A stretch of DNA of 64,000 nt. It comes from Streptomyces atratus (GTDB lineage: Bacteria > Actinomycetota > Actinomycetes > Streptomycetales > Streptomycetaceae). The DNA lies in the NCBI RefSeq assembly GCF_900119365.1, contig NZ_FPJO01000009.1, positions 124,001-188,000 on the forward strand, written 5' to 3'. A program made the position numbers and the translations under genes. This document shows positions 45,301 through 53,983 of this stretch, in pieces (within the stretch, counting starts at the first letter, position 1; each line of letters opens with the position of its first letter). Under the pieces are notes generated by a model, which was not told where the DNA came from, did no database searches, and was given only the letters and a program-made list of their open reading frames with translations.

Positions 45301-47286
45301 CGCGCCCGGCCCACCTTGCTCAAGGTACGCAAAAATGTCTACGACAGCACCTCGGTGCTCTTCGCCCCGGACGGCAGAACACTCGTCAGCTCCACCGGCA
45401 TCGTGTCCTTCCGTGACGACGCGGTCAACAGCGATTCGGTCACCCACACATCGGGCGCGACGCTCTGGGACGTGTCCCGCCCAGCGGCCCTCCGTCGGCT
45501 GACCCGGCTCCCACGCGTCGGCGAGGACCAGAGGTTCAGCCGGGACGGCAGGCTCCTCGTCACCAGGCGCCACAGGACCGTACAGGTCTGGGATGTGAAG
45601 AACCCGGCGACCCCCAGAGAGCTGTCGAGCTGGACCGCCCACAAGGACTACGTGACCGCGGTCGAATTCAGCCCCGACGGCCGCACTCTGGCCACGGGAA
45701 GCGCTGACGAGACCATCGCCCTCTGGGATATCTCCGACCCCGCACACCCCACCGAGTCCGCCCGGCTGAACGGGCACACCTCTACGGTGGAGACGCTGCG
45801 CTTCTCCGCGGACGGACGCTCGATCGTCTCCGCCGACTGGGACCGGATCATCCAGTGGGACCCGGTAGGCGGCGGCCTGCCGCGTGCCGTCGCCACACTC
45901 GGGGGGAAGGCCTCCCTCACCTCCGCGGCCTTCACGCCGGACGGGCGGACGCTGGCCACCGCTGGATTTGACCAAGCTGTCACGCTCTACGACATGAGCG
46001 TCCCCACCAGCCCAAGGCGTACGGCCGCCGCGCCGATGCCCGGGTTCGTCACAGATGTCGCGATCAGCTCCGACGGACGGCTGCTCGCGGCGGGCGATCG
46101 GCTCGGCAACGTGCTGATCTGGGACATCAGGGACCGTGCCCGTCTGCGGAAGGTCACCGACCTCTCCCGCAATACCGATCCCATCACGTCCGTGGACTTC
46201 GGCAAGCAAGGCGAGAGTGTGATCGTCAGCGGGGCGAAAACCTACTTCTCGCCAGGCTGGGCCACAATGTGGGACATCAGAGAGCAGGGACGCCCTCGTG
46301 CGGTCGGCACGTTCAACGACGTCTCCACCATTCACTCTGCGCACTTCGGTGCCGATGGGACTCTCGTGGCGCTACCAGGGTTGGGGACGTTCCTGTGGCC
46401 TGCCGACAATTCCTACGAAGCAGTAGAACTCGATGACAGCAACGGCAGTTCCGCCTTCAGTCCCGACGGCAAGACTCTGGCGACGGGCGGCTCGCAACGC
46501 GACATCGTCCTGTGGGACATAGAGAACCCGCGCAGCCCCAGAAAGACAGCAGAGATACCCGAGGAACAGAACAACTTCGCCACGTATGTCTTCCATCCTG
46601 CTGGAAACCTGGTTGCAGGCCTCGATGAAAGCGACGGCGTCACCTTGTGGAGTGTGGCCGACCCCACCCGTATCCACCTGGCCACCACGATGGCCCGTCA
46701 CGGGCAAGAGATGACCGACCTCGCGTTCCACCCGGACGGCAGATATGCCGTCACGGTGAGCGGGGACGACAACCCGCTCACCGTCTGGGACCTCGGCCGC
46801 CTTCCCGGTATCAGCGCGGATCTCGTCGAGACCGCCTGCACCGTGGCCGGAGGCGGACTCACCAGCGAGGAGTGGAAGCAATACGTACCGGGCCAGCCCT
46901 ACCAGGACACCTGTGACGGGCACCTGGCCGACGGAGGCCAGGCCCGGGGCGACGCACCAGGCGAACACAGCCTTGCGTGCATGCCGGGCGACGTTCACAC
47001 CCCGGCGTGTCAGTCGCCGTCCCCAGGCAGCAGCCCCCCGTCCGTCTCGTCCAGCGCCCCCTGGGCGACCAGGTCATCGATGTCGTCCGTGAGCGCGTCC
47101 CGGATGTCCGAGCCGAGCCGAGCCCACCCGAAGAAGCGCGCCACTTCCCTCAGCAGTTCCGCACGCTGCACACCCGGACTCTCCTCCACCACGCTGCGGA
47201 GCGCGAGCTGCCGCTCGGCCGACGGAACCTGGGTGACCTTGCGGGTGAACCTCGACGTCGGGGTGCGGGCGACCTCCACCTCATGA
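42298..47286 (+). CDS. Caspase-STAND NTPase-WD40 effector
   Basis: A 1662-aa NLR-like protein. The caspase domain has the catalytic His in VHYVGHG (residue 91) and Cys in VLDCCYSG (C140). The STAND NTPase has Walker A VIGASGVGKSSLLRAG near 315 and Walker B GLLVVDQFEEIF near 405. A membrane helix (ALGAAVFALVLALVGGALAL) lies near 785-805. About twelve WD40-type repeats (for example FSPDGRTLATGSADETIALWD) run from about 865 to 1515. It should sense a ligand with the WD40 fan and release protease activity. Residue 391 is a TTA codon. The frame continues 277 nt past the convergent gene's stop, so the last 90 residues are unlike the family. Confidence 0.88.
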   Translation: MISGATGLAAAGAHAVLFGSHRHVSGSELHDLPSVATTLDDLETALRDVCGVSPEHVHRIPADADTEEVLGVIERVAREATGVVYVHYVGHGLLGPRDELYLATHGTRSHEEISRAVPYHTVQGLLSACAGGGIVVLDCCYSGRADVPDGSGVPARGPFVSVRPDGSLLLSATSRYDLSFAPEERRHTLFSGRLLRLLTEGDPAGPPWLTMDSLYSALDRAFAEGPIRPRRQSEGSLGSLLIARNRAYRESGDTSHDGAAWRDDPPADVPCPYPGTEYFSAADSHHFFGREELARRLIDTVCAATPDGAAPMTVVIGASGVGKSSLLRAGLLAGLEQRHSSMAQPHDLPWPALLLSAPGEHPLRALAELWARATGRASADVHRVLAEGGRLPPPKSGRPPCGLLVVDQFEEIFTRCADPTERARFIEVLVLAGHENADDSEAGKERGMRVVLGLRADHYGSCLAHDPLVPVLGESQLPVPPMTDDELRAAIEGPAGVVGLDLEQGLTDRLIQDLRWGQLSNGTDDASTADVADAESTPSATSAFGTATASGPMPAVTVSGPDLDTALPFLAHALRETWRRRSGTTLTLAGYQATGGIWHSISTTTERLYQDLDTAGQDALRELLLRLVHVTVEGTGTAVRRKVAPDALLDGFPSQQQDLTAAIRDRLAAARLISVDQDGTQLSHESLLRSWSRLHQWIEEDRSVLIARQQLSEIARAWDASGGDPGFYYRGSLLEAALGLMHEERLRHRRLPRLDERFVAASDEADRSARAREARRTLRLKQALGAAVFALVLALVGGALALQQQGVAKEQRKSATHRALVAEAVARRAADPRLALKIAMAAHGLRATAETRAAVSDTLVQSRLTGSSAYSEKDPLLSPDGRLQVAAQADRKRLVLRSVGDRARNTRLASFSPCAGVARRPAFSRDSRTLAVICDNGVVNLWDITRPTQPRRDGSLRSPDVSGRPSGSDFSPDGTLLAVGRYAPSDESQAHGSLVLWDIRNRARPTLLKVRKNVYDSTSVLFAPDGRTLVSSTGIVSFRDDAVNSDSVTHTSGATLWDVSRPAALRRLTRLPRVGEDQRFSRDGRLLVTRRHRTVQVWDVKNPATPRELSSWTAHKDYVTAVEFSPDGRTLATGSADETIALWDISDPAHPTESARLNGHTSTVETLRFSADGRSIVSADWDRIIQWDPVGGGLPRAVATLGGKASLTSAAFTPDGRTLATAGFDQAVTLYDMSVPTSPRRTAAAPMPGFVTDVAISSDGRLLAAGDRLGNVLIWDIRDRARLRKVTDLSRNTDPITSVDFGKQGESVIVSGAKTYFSPGWATMWDIREQGRPRAVGTFNDVSTIHSAHFGADGTLVALPGLGTFLWPADNSYEAVELDDSNGSSAFSPDGKTLATGGSQRDIVLWDIENPRSPRKTAEIPEEQNNFATYVFHPAGNLVAGLDESDGVTLWSVADPTRIHLATTMARHGQEMTDLAFHPDGRYAVTVSGDDNPLTVWDLGRLPGISADLVETACTVAGGGLTSEEWKQYVPGQPYQDTCDGHLADGGQARGDAPGEHSLACMPGDVHTPACQSPSPGSSPPSVSSSAPWATRSSMSSVSASRMSEPSRAHPKKRATSLSSSARCTPGLSSTTLRSASCRSADGTWVTLRVNLDVGVRATSTS

Positions 47287-50200
47287 CCTGGGCGGTCGTA
47301 CGCGTCGCCGACGCGGACGATCTCGCCCTTGGTGACCAGCTTCCGCAGGACCCGGCGGATACGGTCCTGGATGACCTGACCAGAGCGGGCGAGGCCCCAT
47401 GCCGAACGAACGCGGGTGAAGATCAGCTCCTCCGTGACCGGGCCCTCGACCTCGATCACACACCGGACCACGTCCCCCACCACGCCGCCGGCGTCCGGGT
47501 CCTGGAGCTCGATGCCGTGCCGGTTCCGTCGGCGGGCCGAGGCGATCCGCAGCTTGACCAGCTCGATGTCCTCCGCCTCCTGGTACGGCCGGCTCCAGGG
47601 CGCCGGGCCGTCGTCCACCGGCACGAACGTCACCGTCGGTCCGGAGGCGGCCGGGGGCGCTGCGCTGGTCGCCGCAGGCGCGGCGGCATCCCGGGCCTGC
47701 GGGGTTTCCTCAACCACCACCGGTACGGATTCCGGCTCCGGCCTGTTCTCGTGCGGGTTCTGTGCGCAGGCCGCCTCCACCGCCGCGCGCAGGCGCGCCA
47801 TGGCGTCCCGGCGGCTGCGGTACCAGTCCGTGCCCCAGATCCGGTGCAGCTTCCAGCCCAGATCACTCAGAACCGACTCGCGCAGCCGGTCACGGTCGCG
47901 GGCCGCCCGGGACGAGTGGTACATCGCGCCGTCGCATTCGATACCGAGGGCGTAGCTGCCGGGTGCGGCGGGGTGGCGTACGGCCATGTCGATACGGAAG
48001 CCGGCGACGCCGACCTGGGGCTGTACCGAGTAGCCCCAGCTCCGCAGTACGTCGAGGACCTCTTCCTCGAACGGGCTCTCCGGCGCGGCGTCCGGGTCGG
48101 CGGTCTGTGTCTGGAGGACCTGGGGGCCGTGCTGGGCGTACTGGAGGTAGCGCTTCAGGTGCTGCACGCTCTTGTTGGGGCTGTCGCGCAGGTCGCCGCC
48201 GTAGAAGGAGGCCACGACCTCCATCCGGCGCCGGGCGCGGGTGACGGCGACGTTGAGTCGCCGCCAGCCGCCCTCTCTGTTGATGGGGCCGAACGACGAG
48301 GCGAGCTTGCCCTGCTGGTCGGGTCCGTAGCCGACCGACAGGATGATCACGTCTCGCTCGTCGCCCTGGACGGTCTCCAGGTTCTTGACGAAGAAGCCGT
48401 CGAGACGGTCGTCGGTGAAGAAGCGGTCGAGGTCGGGGCGGGCGGCCCTGGCCTTCTGCACGGCCTCCTCAATGGCTTCGGCCTGTGCCTTCGACAGGGC
48501 GACCACGCCCAGGGTGAGTCCGGGGCGGGTGGCGAAGTGGTGGATCACCCGCTGGGCGACCCGGGCCGCCTCCAGCGGGTTGTTGCTGCGGCCTCCCTTG
48601 TCGTAGACACCGTCTGCCTTGATGAACTCGACCCCGACGTCCGGGCTCTGTTCCAGCGCACCGGGGAAGGTCACCATGGTGTTGTCGTAGAACTCGTGGT
48701 TGCTGAAGGCGATGAGGTTCTCGTGGCGGCTTCGGTAGTGCCAGCGCAGAGGGAGACCCCGCAGCACACCGCTCGCCTTGCAGGCGTCGAGTACGGACTC
48801 GAAACCGACTGCCCCGTCCTCGTCCCACTCGTCGTCCTCATCGCTGTCGCCGCCCGCGCTGAAGAACGAGGTCGGTGGTAGCTGCTTCTGGTCCCCGGCC
48901 ACGATGAGTGCGTCGCCGCGGTAGATGGAGTTGACGGCATCCTGGGGCAGCACCTGGGACGCCTCGTCGAAGATGACGACGTCGAAGCGGAAGTCCGAGG
49001 GGAGGAACTGACTGACGGTCAACGGGCTCATCATGAAACACGGCTTGATGAGGCGGACGACTTCGCGAGTCTCGCCCAACAGGCGTCGGACCGGCATGTG
49101 GCGGGTCTTCAGCTGGGCCTGCCTGCGCAGTACGGCGGCCTGGCCCACCGACGTACGCCGTGGGCGGCGGTCGTTGCAGGCGGCGATGACGTCGGCGTGG
49201 GCCGCTTCGACCAGGTCCCGGTCAGCCATGCGGAAGCGCTCCACCAGCTGGTCCCGCTCGACGGCCCGCATGGGCTTTAGCCGGGCGTCGAGTTCGAATC
49301 GGCGCTCGATCCACGCGGTGAGGACCGCGCGCTCCATCGCCGCCGGGAACTCGGCGGCGGAGACGTCGCGCTGCGCGAGCTGGCCGGGCAGTCCGTCCAG
49401 CCCGTATCCCTTGAGGCGGGTGAGTGCCTGGGCGCAGGAGGTCCATGCCTCGGGGCCGTAGGGATCGTCGTCCAGTCGGGACAGGTAGGTGCGGGCCGCT
49501 GACAGGGACTGCTGGAGTTCGCGTCGCAGGTCCCGGTCTCGGGGCGGCTGGAAGTGTTCGGCGAGGGCGTCGCGCTGGCGCCGCCAGTCCTGGTGGCGTT
49601 GCGCCACGGACGGGTCGGCGGGCGCCGTCAGCATGGTGTGCGCGGCAGCCGGGGTCAGGGGTGCGGAGTGAGCTCCGTCGGACGTCCTGCGTACCTTCTG
49701 GGCCCAGTCGAGGGCATCGAGTACGTCGCTGCGGTTGGTCGCGGTGCTTCGGTAGAGCTCTCCGAGCAGATCACGGTGGGCGGAGGAATCCTCAGTGAAG
49801 CGTGCTGCGGCTGCCCGTGCCTGCACGACGGCCGTTACGGCCTCGCGCGCGCGGCCCAGCGTCAGGTCGTGGGGCGTGTCGGCAACGCGGGCGACGGAGT
49901 GGACGAGATCGGCAGCGTCCTCGAAGGGCTCGACGTGGGCGCGGAACCACCTCGCTGCCTCGTCCAGCGGCAGAGCCAGGAGCTGGTGGCCTGCGCCTGA
50001 CAGACGCGGCAGACCTGCATGGCTCTGCCAGATCTCCAGCTCGGAACGGATCCGTTCGGCCTGTCGCTGGGCCTCGTGAGGTTCGGGCCGGCCGTCGGTC
50101 ATGCCCTCGGCGAGGCGGGCCCTTCGCGCGGGGTCTGCGAGCGCGCCAGCGGCGAGCTTCTCGACGGTTCGTGCCGTCTCGATCGCACGGCGCAGCAGGT

Positions 50201-53200
50201 CCGAGTCGGGGTGGCCGTCCGGGGCGTACCTCCCGAGCAGTTCGATGTCCTGCGCGCTTGCGCGCGCGACCTGGTCCGGTCCGGCTGTTCCTGCCGGGTC
50301 GGAGGCTTCCCACGCCAGGCGGAGCAATTGACCGGTTGCTTCGTGGCCGGTGACGACGCCGGGTGCGTCGTCGCGGAGGCGAGAGGGGTCCGTGTCCAGA
50401 CCTCCGTACCAAGGGCCGAACAACCGGCGGTGGGTCGCCTCCTCGGCAGCGAACGACGCGGTCTCGCGCCGGGCTTTGTGCGCCGCGGCGACCGCAGCAC
50501 GGGCGACGGACACCGTGCGTTCGGAGGCTCCTCCGGCTCGTCGGCCGACTGCGGTCAGGGTGTCCAGGAGCGCGATGGCCTCACACAGCGGGTCGAGATG
50601 GGCGCGCAGCCGACGGGCTACCGACCTCAGGGGCTGCTTGATGAGCTCATCGGCGTCGGAACGGAGGCTCGGATCGTTCAACTGGGCTGCCCAGGCGCCC
50701 AGCTCATCGCGCAGTACGCCCCCCAGGCTGAGCAACTCCGGCGCGGGAGTGACGCTGTCCGCGGTCTGGGCGGCGAGTGCGGTGCGGCGGTGCGGGGTCG
50801 TGACAGCGTCCGGTGCGAGCCGGTGCAGGGAATCCGCGTGTGCCGCTGCGGCTTGCAGCGCGGGCACGTCGGGAAGTTCAGAGGCCGCGTAGGCGCCCAG
50901 CAGCTCTCGGTGGTCGAGTGTGAGCTGCTTGAGTCGGTCGTGTGCGGTGTGCCAGGCGAGGGCGGTCGGCAATTTGTCGTAGAGATCGCTGCGCCACGAG
51001 CCCGTGACGGTGATAGCGGCGACGGTCTTGCGGTCTGCGCGGATGCTGCTGGACAGCAGACCGCCGATACCGCGGGACCCCTCTGTCAGCCGGTGGATCA
51101 GATCGGGAAGCCCGGGTGTGCTGAGTACCTCTTGGCGGAAGGTTTCCCGGGCCGCCTGCTCGGCTTCGGTCAAGCGGCCTGCGGCTTCGGCGATTTCAGC
51201 GACGGCTTCCCGCATGCGGGGCAGCACTGCGGGGTCGAGCCACGTGGCCGGGGCGCGGTGCGGGGCGGTGGTCAGGTCGATCAGGGCGACCAGGTCTTCG
51301 GCCTCCGCCGTGGACCGCGGTCGGTCGAGGCCCAGCAGCGCGGACGCGGACTCGGCATGCCGCTCAGCGGATTCGAGGGTATCGGCGAGGGCGGAGAGCC
51401 GGTCGAGAACCTCTGCGGCGTACTGCCGCGTGAACGATGTGATGTCCAGTCCGGCCGGCTTCAGCTCGGCGAGAGCCTGTTCGGCCGCGGACGGATCCGC
51501 GCTGAGTCCGATGGGAAGGTCCGCCCATCCGGGCCCGGCCAGCGCGGTGGCTTCCGCCTGCGCGGACAGGACCTTGTCGCGGCGAGCGGAGAAGGTACGC
51601 AGTCGGTCGGCGATGACATGCACGGCAGCCTGGTCGGCCTTCGCCGCGCCACCGGGTTCGAGCCAAGACCCGAGTGGTCGGTGCCCGCTTCCGGTCAGCG
51701 CGACGATGTCACACACCTGGACAGCTGCTTCGGTGTTGCGGGGAACGTCGAGTCCGAACCGCCGAGCCAGGTCCGAGAGATTCCCATGCGTACGGTCGAG
51801 CCCGTCCGCGGTCGTTTCGAACTCCCGGGCCAGTTCGCCCGCTCGCTCTTCCGTGAGAGGGGAAAGGTCGGCCCCAGGAGGCGAGAGACTGGTCAGCGTG
51901 CTCTCCGCAGCACTCTTCTCCGCCGTCAGGCGCGCCGAGAGCTCCTCCCAGCGTGCACCGGCCGCAGACCGTGCGGAGGCCGCTGCGCGGTTCGCCTTCC
52001 TCAGCTCGGTGAGGAAGGCGTCGACCGGGTTGTCCACCGTCTCGGCGAAGTCGTCGCTGGTCAGCCAGTGTTCGGGCACGGCGCGCCGGGACTCGATGAG
52101 CGACAGAAGACCGGTGAGCCGGACGACGCCGCTCTCGTCACCGGCGGGAGAGCCTCCAGGCCCGAGTTCCGGGTAGCGGGACACGGCCGTGACAAGCCCT
52201 TCGAGGGCAGCCATGGCCTGGTCGAGCGCGGGTCGCGGATGCGCGGTGCCGGCGCGCAGGTCCCGCCACGGGAAGGACGGGTCGGCGACCGCCTGCCAGG
52301 CGTCCGCGATGGCCTGGGTGGCCTCGACGACCAGGTGCAGGTCCTGGCTGCTGACGGTGGCGGCGTCGAACAGCTTCTGGTCCTTGCCGCCGCCGGCCGC
52401 CGGGGTCAGATATGCCACGGGTGCGTCGGAAAGCCGTCCCACTCTGCCGATCACGTCGTGCAGGGTCTTGCCGAGCGGCTCGCAGACCTCGTTCATCGCG
52501 TCGGCGTAGCCGCTGAGCGCCTGGCGGGTCTCGCGGGCCAAGGTGACGGCCTGCTGCGAGAGCTGGGGCGCCTGCGGTTCCTCTTCGAGCGCCCGGCCCA
52601 GCTCCTGTGCCACCGCTCGGCGGCTGGTGTTGTGACTGTGCAGGGCGAGCGCGTACGAGTCCAGGCCGACCGACCGGAGGCGGTCGAGTACCACGTCGAG
52701 GGCGGCGGCCTTCTCACTGACGAAGAGCACGCTGCGGCCCGCATGCATGAGACCGGCGATCATGTTGGTGATCGTCTGGCTCTTCCCGGTACCTGGAGGG
52801 CCGTCGAGCACAAAGGACTGTCCCGCCACAGCGGCGGCCACGGCCTGACGCTGGGAGGCATCGGCGTCGAGGACCAGCGGGCTGTCCTCGGGCGGGCTGA
52901 GCTGGTCGATGCGGTCGAGATCGATCTCCTCGAAGTCGAAGCGATCGGAGGCCAGACCGGCCTTGGGGCCGAGGGCCACCGCTTTGACCAGATCGCTGGC
53001 CAGGACGCGGCTCTCGTTCTCCAGCAGGTCCTGGTACATCGACTCCTTGTGGGAGGCGAACAGCGCGAGTACGACGCGGGGCGATACCTTCCAACCGGAC
53101 TTGCCCGCCACCGACTCGGTGACGGCGGCGAGTACAGCGGCGGGGTCGGTCGGATCCTGCTCGGTGACGGGCACCCAGTCGATGTGGAATTGTTCCAGCT

Positions 53201-53774
53201 TCACTCTGAGAGCCGGGTTGAGGCGTGGCTCCTCATCCTCGTTGAGCTCGAGGCGCATCCGCCCGTTGGGCGTCCGGGTGATCCGGGCAGGCATCAGGAC
53301 CAGCGGGGCATCGCTGCCCGTCTCGGCTCCGTCCTCGCGCCAGTGCAGGACGCCGACGCCGAGTTGCAGCGTCCACAGACCGTAGTCGTTGAATATCTGG
53401 GTCGACCGGCTGCGCAGACCGCTCAGGGCACGCTGAAGGGCCGGCCCTGTGGTCTTCTGCGTCACGATGCCGTCCGCGGAACTGCGGATCACAGCCGGCC
53501 GGCGCGCGGCGGTGCCGCCCTCGGCGGAGCCCGCTTCTTCCTCGCCCGAAAGTTCCTCGTCCGGAAGCGGAGCGAAGTCCCACCCACGCTCCAAGCCCCG
53601 TACCAGTGTCTCCGCCGAGGGCTGCGTGATCTCCAAGGTCGCCGACTTGGTGTGGCGGAAGTTGAGCAGGCGATTGCGCCCGCTCAGGTCCACAAGGGAA
53701 GTCCGCCAGTCGGCAAGGACCTTCTTGAGTCGTTCCAGGTCTGTACCGCCACCGAAAGTGCCCGGAATTGTCAC
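47010..53774 (-). CDS. DUF4011-SF1 helicase-Vsr-like nuclease giant (Hhe-type)
   Basis: A 2254-aa defence protein. The N-terminal DUF4011 region has LADWRTSLVDLSGRNRLLNF. Helicase motif I is LDGPPGTGKSQTITNM near 321. A helical insert of about 1100 residues follows, then motif II VVIFDEASQVLPQDA near 1596, GDQKQLPPTSFF, and VTRARRRMEVVASF. Next comes a Vsr/DUF559-type PD-(D/E)xK nuclease (FRIDMAVRHP, LGIECDGAMYHSS near 1943) and a DUF3320-like C-terminus. GTG at 53774 follows AAGGA. It lies between pglW (209 nt upstream) and the caspase, all active-site residues visible. Architecture was predicted as a defence system from comparative genomics. It may be independent of BREX. Confidence 0.9.
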   Translation of the reverse strand: MTIPGTFGGGTDLERLKKVLADWRTSLVDLSGRNRLLNFRHTKSATLEITQPSAETLVRGLERGWDFAPLPDEELSGEEEAGSAEGGTAARRPAVIRSSADGIVTQKTTGPALQRALSGLRSRSTQIFNDYGLWTLQLGVGVLHWREDGAETGSDAPLVLMPARITRTPNGRMRLELNEDEEPRLNPALRVKLEQFHIDWVPVTEQDPTDPAAVLAAVTESVAGKSGWKVSPRVVLALFASHKESMYQDLLENESRVLASDLVKAVALGPKAGLASDRFDFEEIDLDRIDQLSPPEDSPLVLDADASQRQAVAAAVAGQSFVLDGPPGTGKSQTITNMIAGLMHAGRSVLFVSEKAAALDVVLDRLRSVGLDSYALALHSHNTSRRAVAQELGRALEEEPQAPQLSQQAVTLARETRQALSGYADAMNEVCEPLGKTLHDVIGRVGRLSDAPVAYLTPAAGGGKDQKLFDAATVSSQDLHLVVEATQAIADAWQAVADPSFPWRDLRAGTAHPRPALDQAMAALEGLVTAVSRYPELGPGGSPAGDESGVVRLTGLLSLIESRRAVPEHWLTSDDFAETVDNPVDAFLTELRKANRAAASARSAAGARWEELSARLTAEKSAAESTLTSLSPPGADLSPLTEERAGELAREFETTADGLDRTHGNLSDLARRFGLDVPRNTEAAVQVCDIVALTGSGHRPLGSWLEPGGAAKADQAAVHVIADRLRTFSARRDKVLSAQAEATALAGPGWADLPIGLSADPSAAEQALAELKPAGLDITSFTRQYAAEVLDRLSALADTLESAERHAESASALLGLDRPRSTAEAEDLVALIDLTTAPHRAPATWLDPAVLPRMREAVAEIAEAAGRLTEAEQAARETFRQEVLSTPGLPDLIHRLTEGSRGIGGLLSSSIRADRKTVAAITVTGSWRSDLYDKLPTALAWHTAHDRLKQLTLDHRELLGAYAASELPDVPALQAAAAHADSLHRLAPDAVTTPHRRTALAAQTADSVTPAPELLSLGGVLRDELGAWAAQLNDPSLRSDADELIKQPLRSVARRLRAHLDPLCEAIALLDTLTAVGRRAGGASERTVSVARAAVAAAHKARRETASFAAEEATHRRLFGPWYGGLDTDPSRLRDDAPGVVTGHEATGQLLRLAWEASDPAGTAGPDQVARASAQDIELLGRYAPDGHPDSDLLRRAIETARTVEKLAAGALADPARRARLAEGMTDGRPEPHEAQRQAERIRSELEIWQSHAGLPRLSGAGHQLLALPLDEAARWFRAHVEPFEDAADLVHSVARVADTPHDLTLGRAREAVTAVVQARAAAARFTEDSSAHRDLLGELYRSTATNRSDVLDALDWAQKVRRTSDGAHSAPLTPAAAHTMLTAPADPSVAQRHQDWRRQRDALAEHFQPPRDRDLRRELQQSLSAARTYLSRLDDDPYGPEAWTSCAQALTRLKGYGLDGLPGQLAQRDVSAAEFPAAMERAVLTAWIERRFELDARLKPMRAVERDQLVERFRMADRDLVEAAHADVIAACNDRRPRRTSVGQAAVLRRQAQLKTRHMPVRRLLGETREVVRLIKPCFMMSPLTVSQFLPSDFRFDVVIFDEASQVLPQDAVNSIYRGDALIVAGDQKQLPPTSFFSAGGDSDEDDEWDEDGAVGFESVLDACKASGVLRGLPLRWHYRSRHENLIAFSNHEFYDNTMVTFPGALEQSPDVGVEFIKADGVYDKGGRSNNPLEAARVAQRVIHHFATRPGLTLGVVALSKAQAEAIEEAVQKARAARPDLDRFFTDDRLDGFFVKNLETVQGDERDVIILSVGYGPDQQGKLASSFGPINREGGWRRLNVAVTRARRRMEVVASFYGGDLRDSPNKSVQHLKRYLQYAQHGPQVLQTQTADPDAAPESPFEEEVLDVLRSWGYSVQPQVGVAGFRIDMAVRHPAAPGSYALGIECDGAMYHSSRAARDRDRLRESVLSDLGWKLHRIWGTDWYRSRRDAMARLRAAVEAACAQNPHENRPEPESVPVVVEETPQARDAAAPAATSAAPPAASGPTVTFVPVDDGPAPWSRPYQEAEDIELVKLRIASARRRNRHGIELQDPDAGGVVGDVVRCVIEVEGPVTEELIFTRVRSAWGLARSGQVIQDRIRRVLRKLVTKGEIVRVGDAYDRPGHEVEVARTPTSRFTRKVTQVPSAERQLALRSVVEESPGVQRAELLREVARFFGWARLGSDIRDALTDDIDDLVAQGALDETDGGLLPGDGD

Positions 53775-53983
53775 TCTGGTCCTTGCTCCTCGTCCAGCTT
53801 CTCCGGGGCCGACGGAGCACACACGCCCCCGGGTACGTGCTGAACCCGGGACAGCCACACGGCAGGGTCGTGTTCACACAGTCGCCTTGGCCGGATTGGT
53901 CCCGCTGATCCCCCTAAGCGGAGGATTCTACGACCAGCGCTGCGTTGAGTGAAGTGCCGGATACAGCCAGGCAGAGAGAAGGC

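Noticed and set aside
42298..47286. Caspase gene as a type III-E CRISPR Craspase
   Set aside because: No CRISPR array, gRAMP or cas gene is present, and the domain order is caspase-STAND-WD40.
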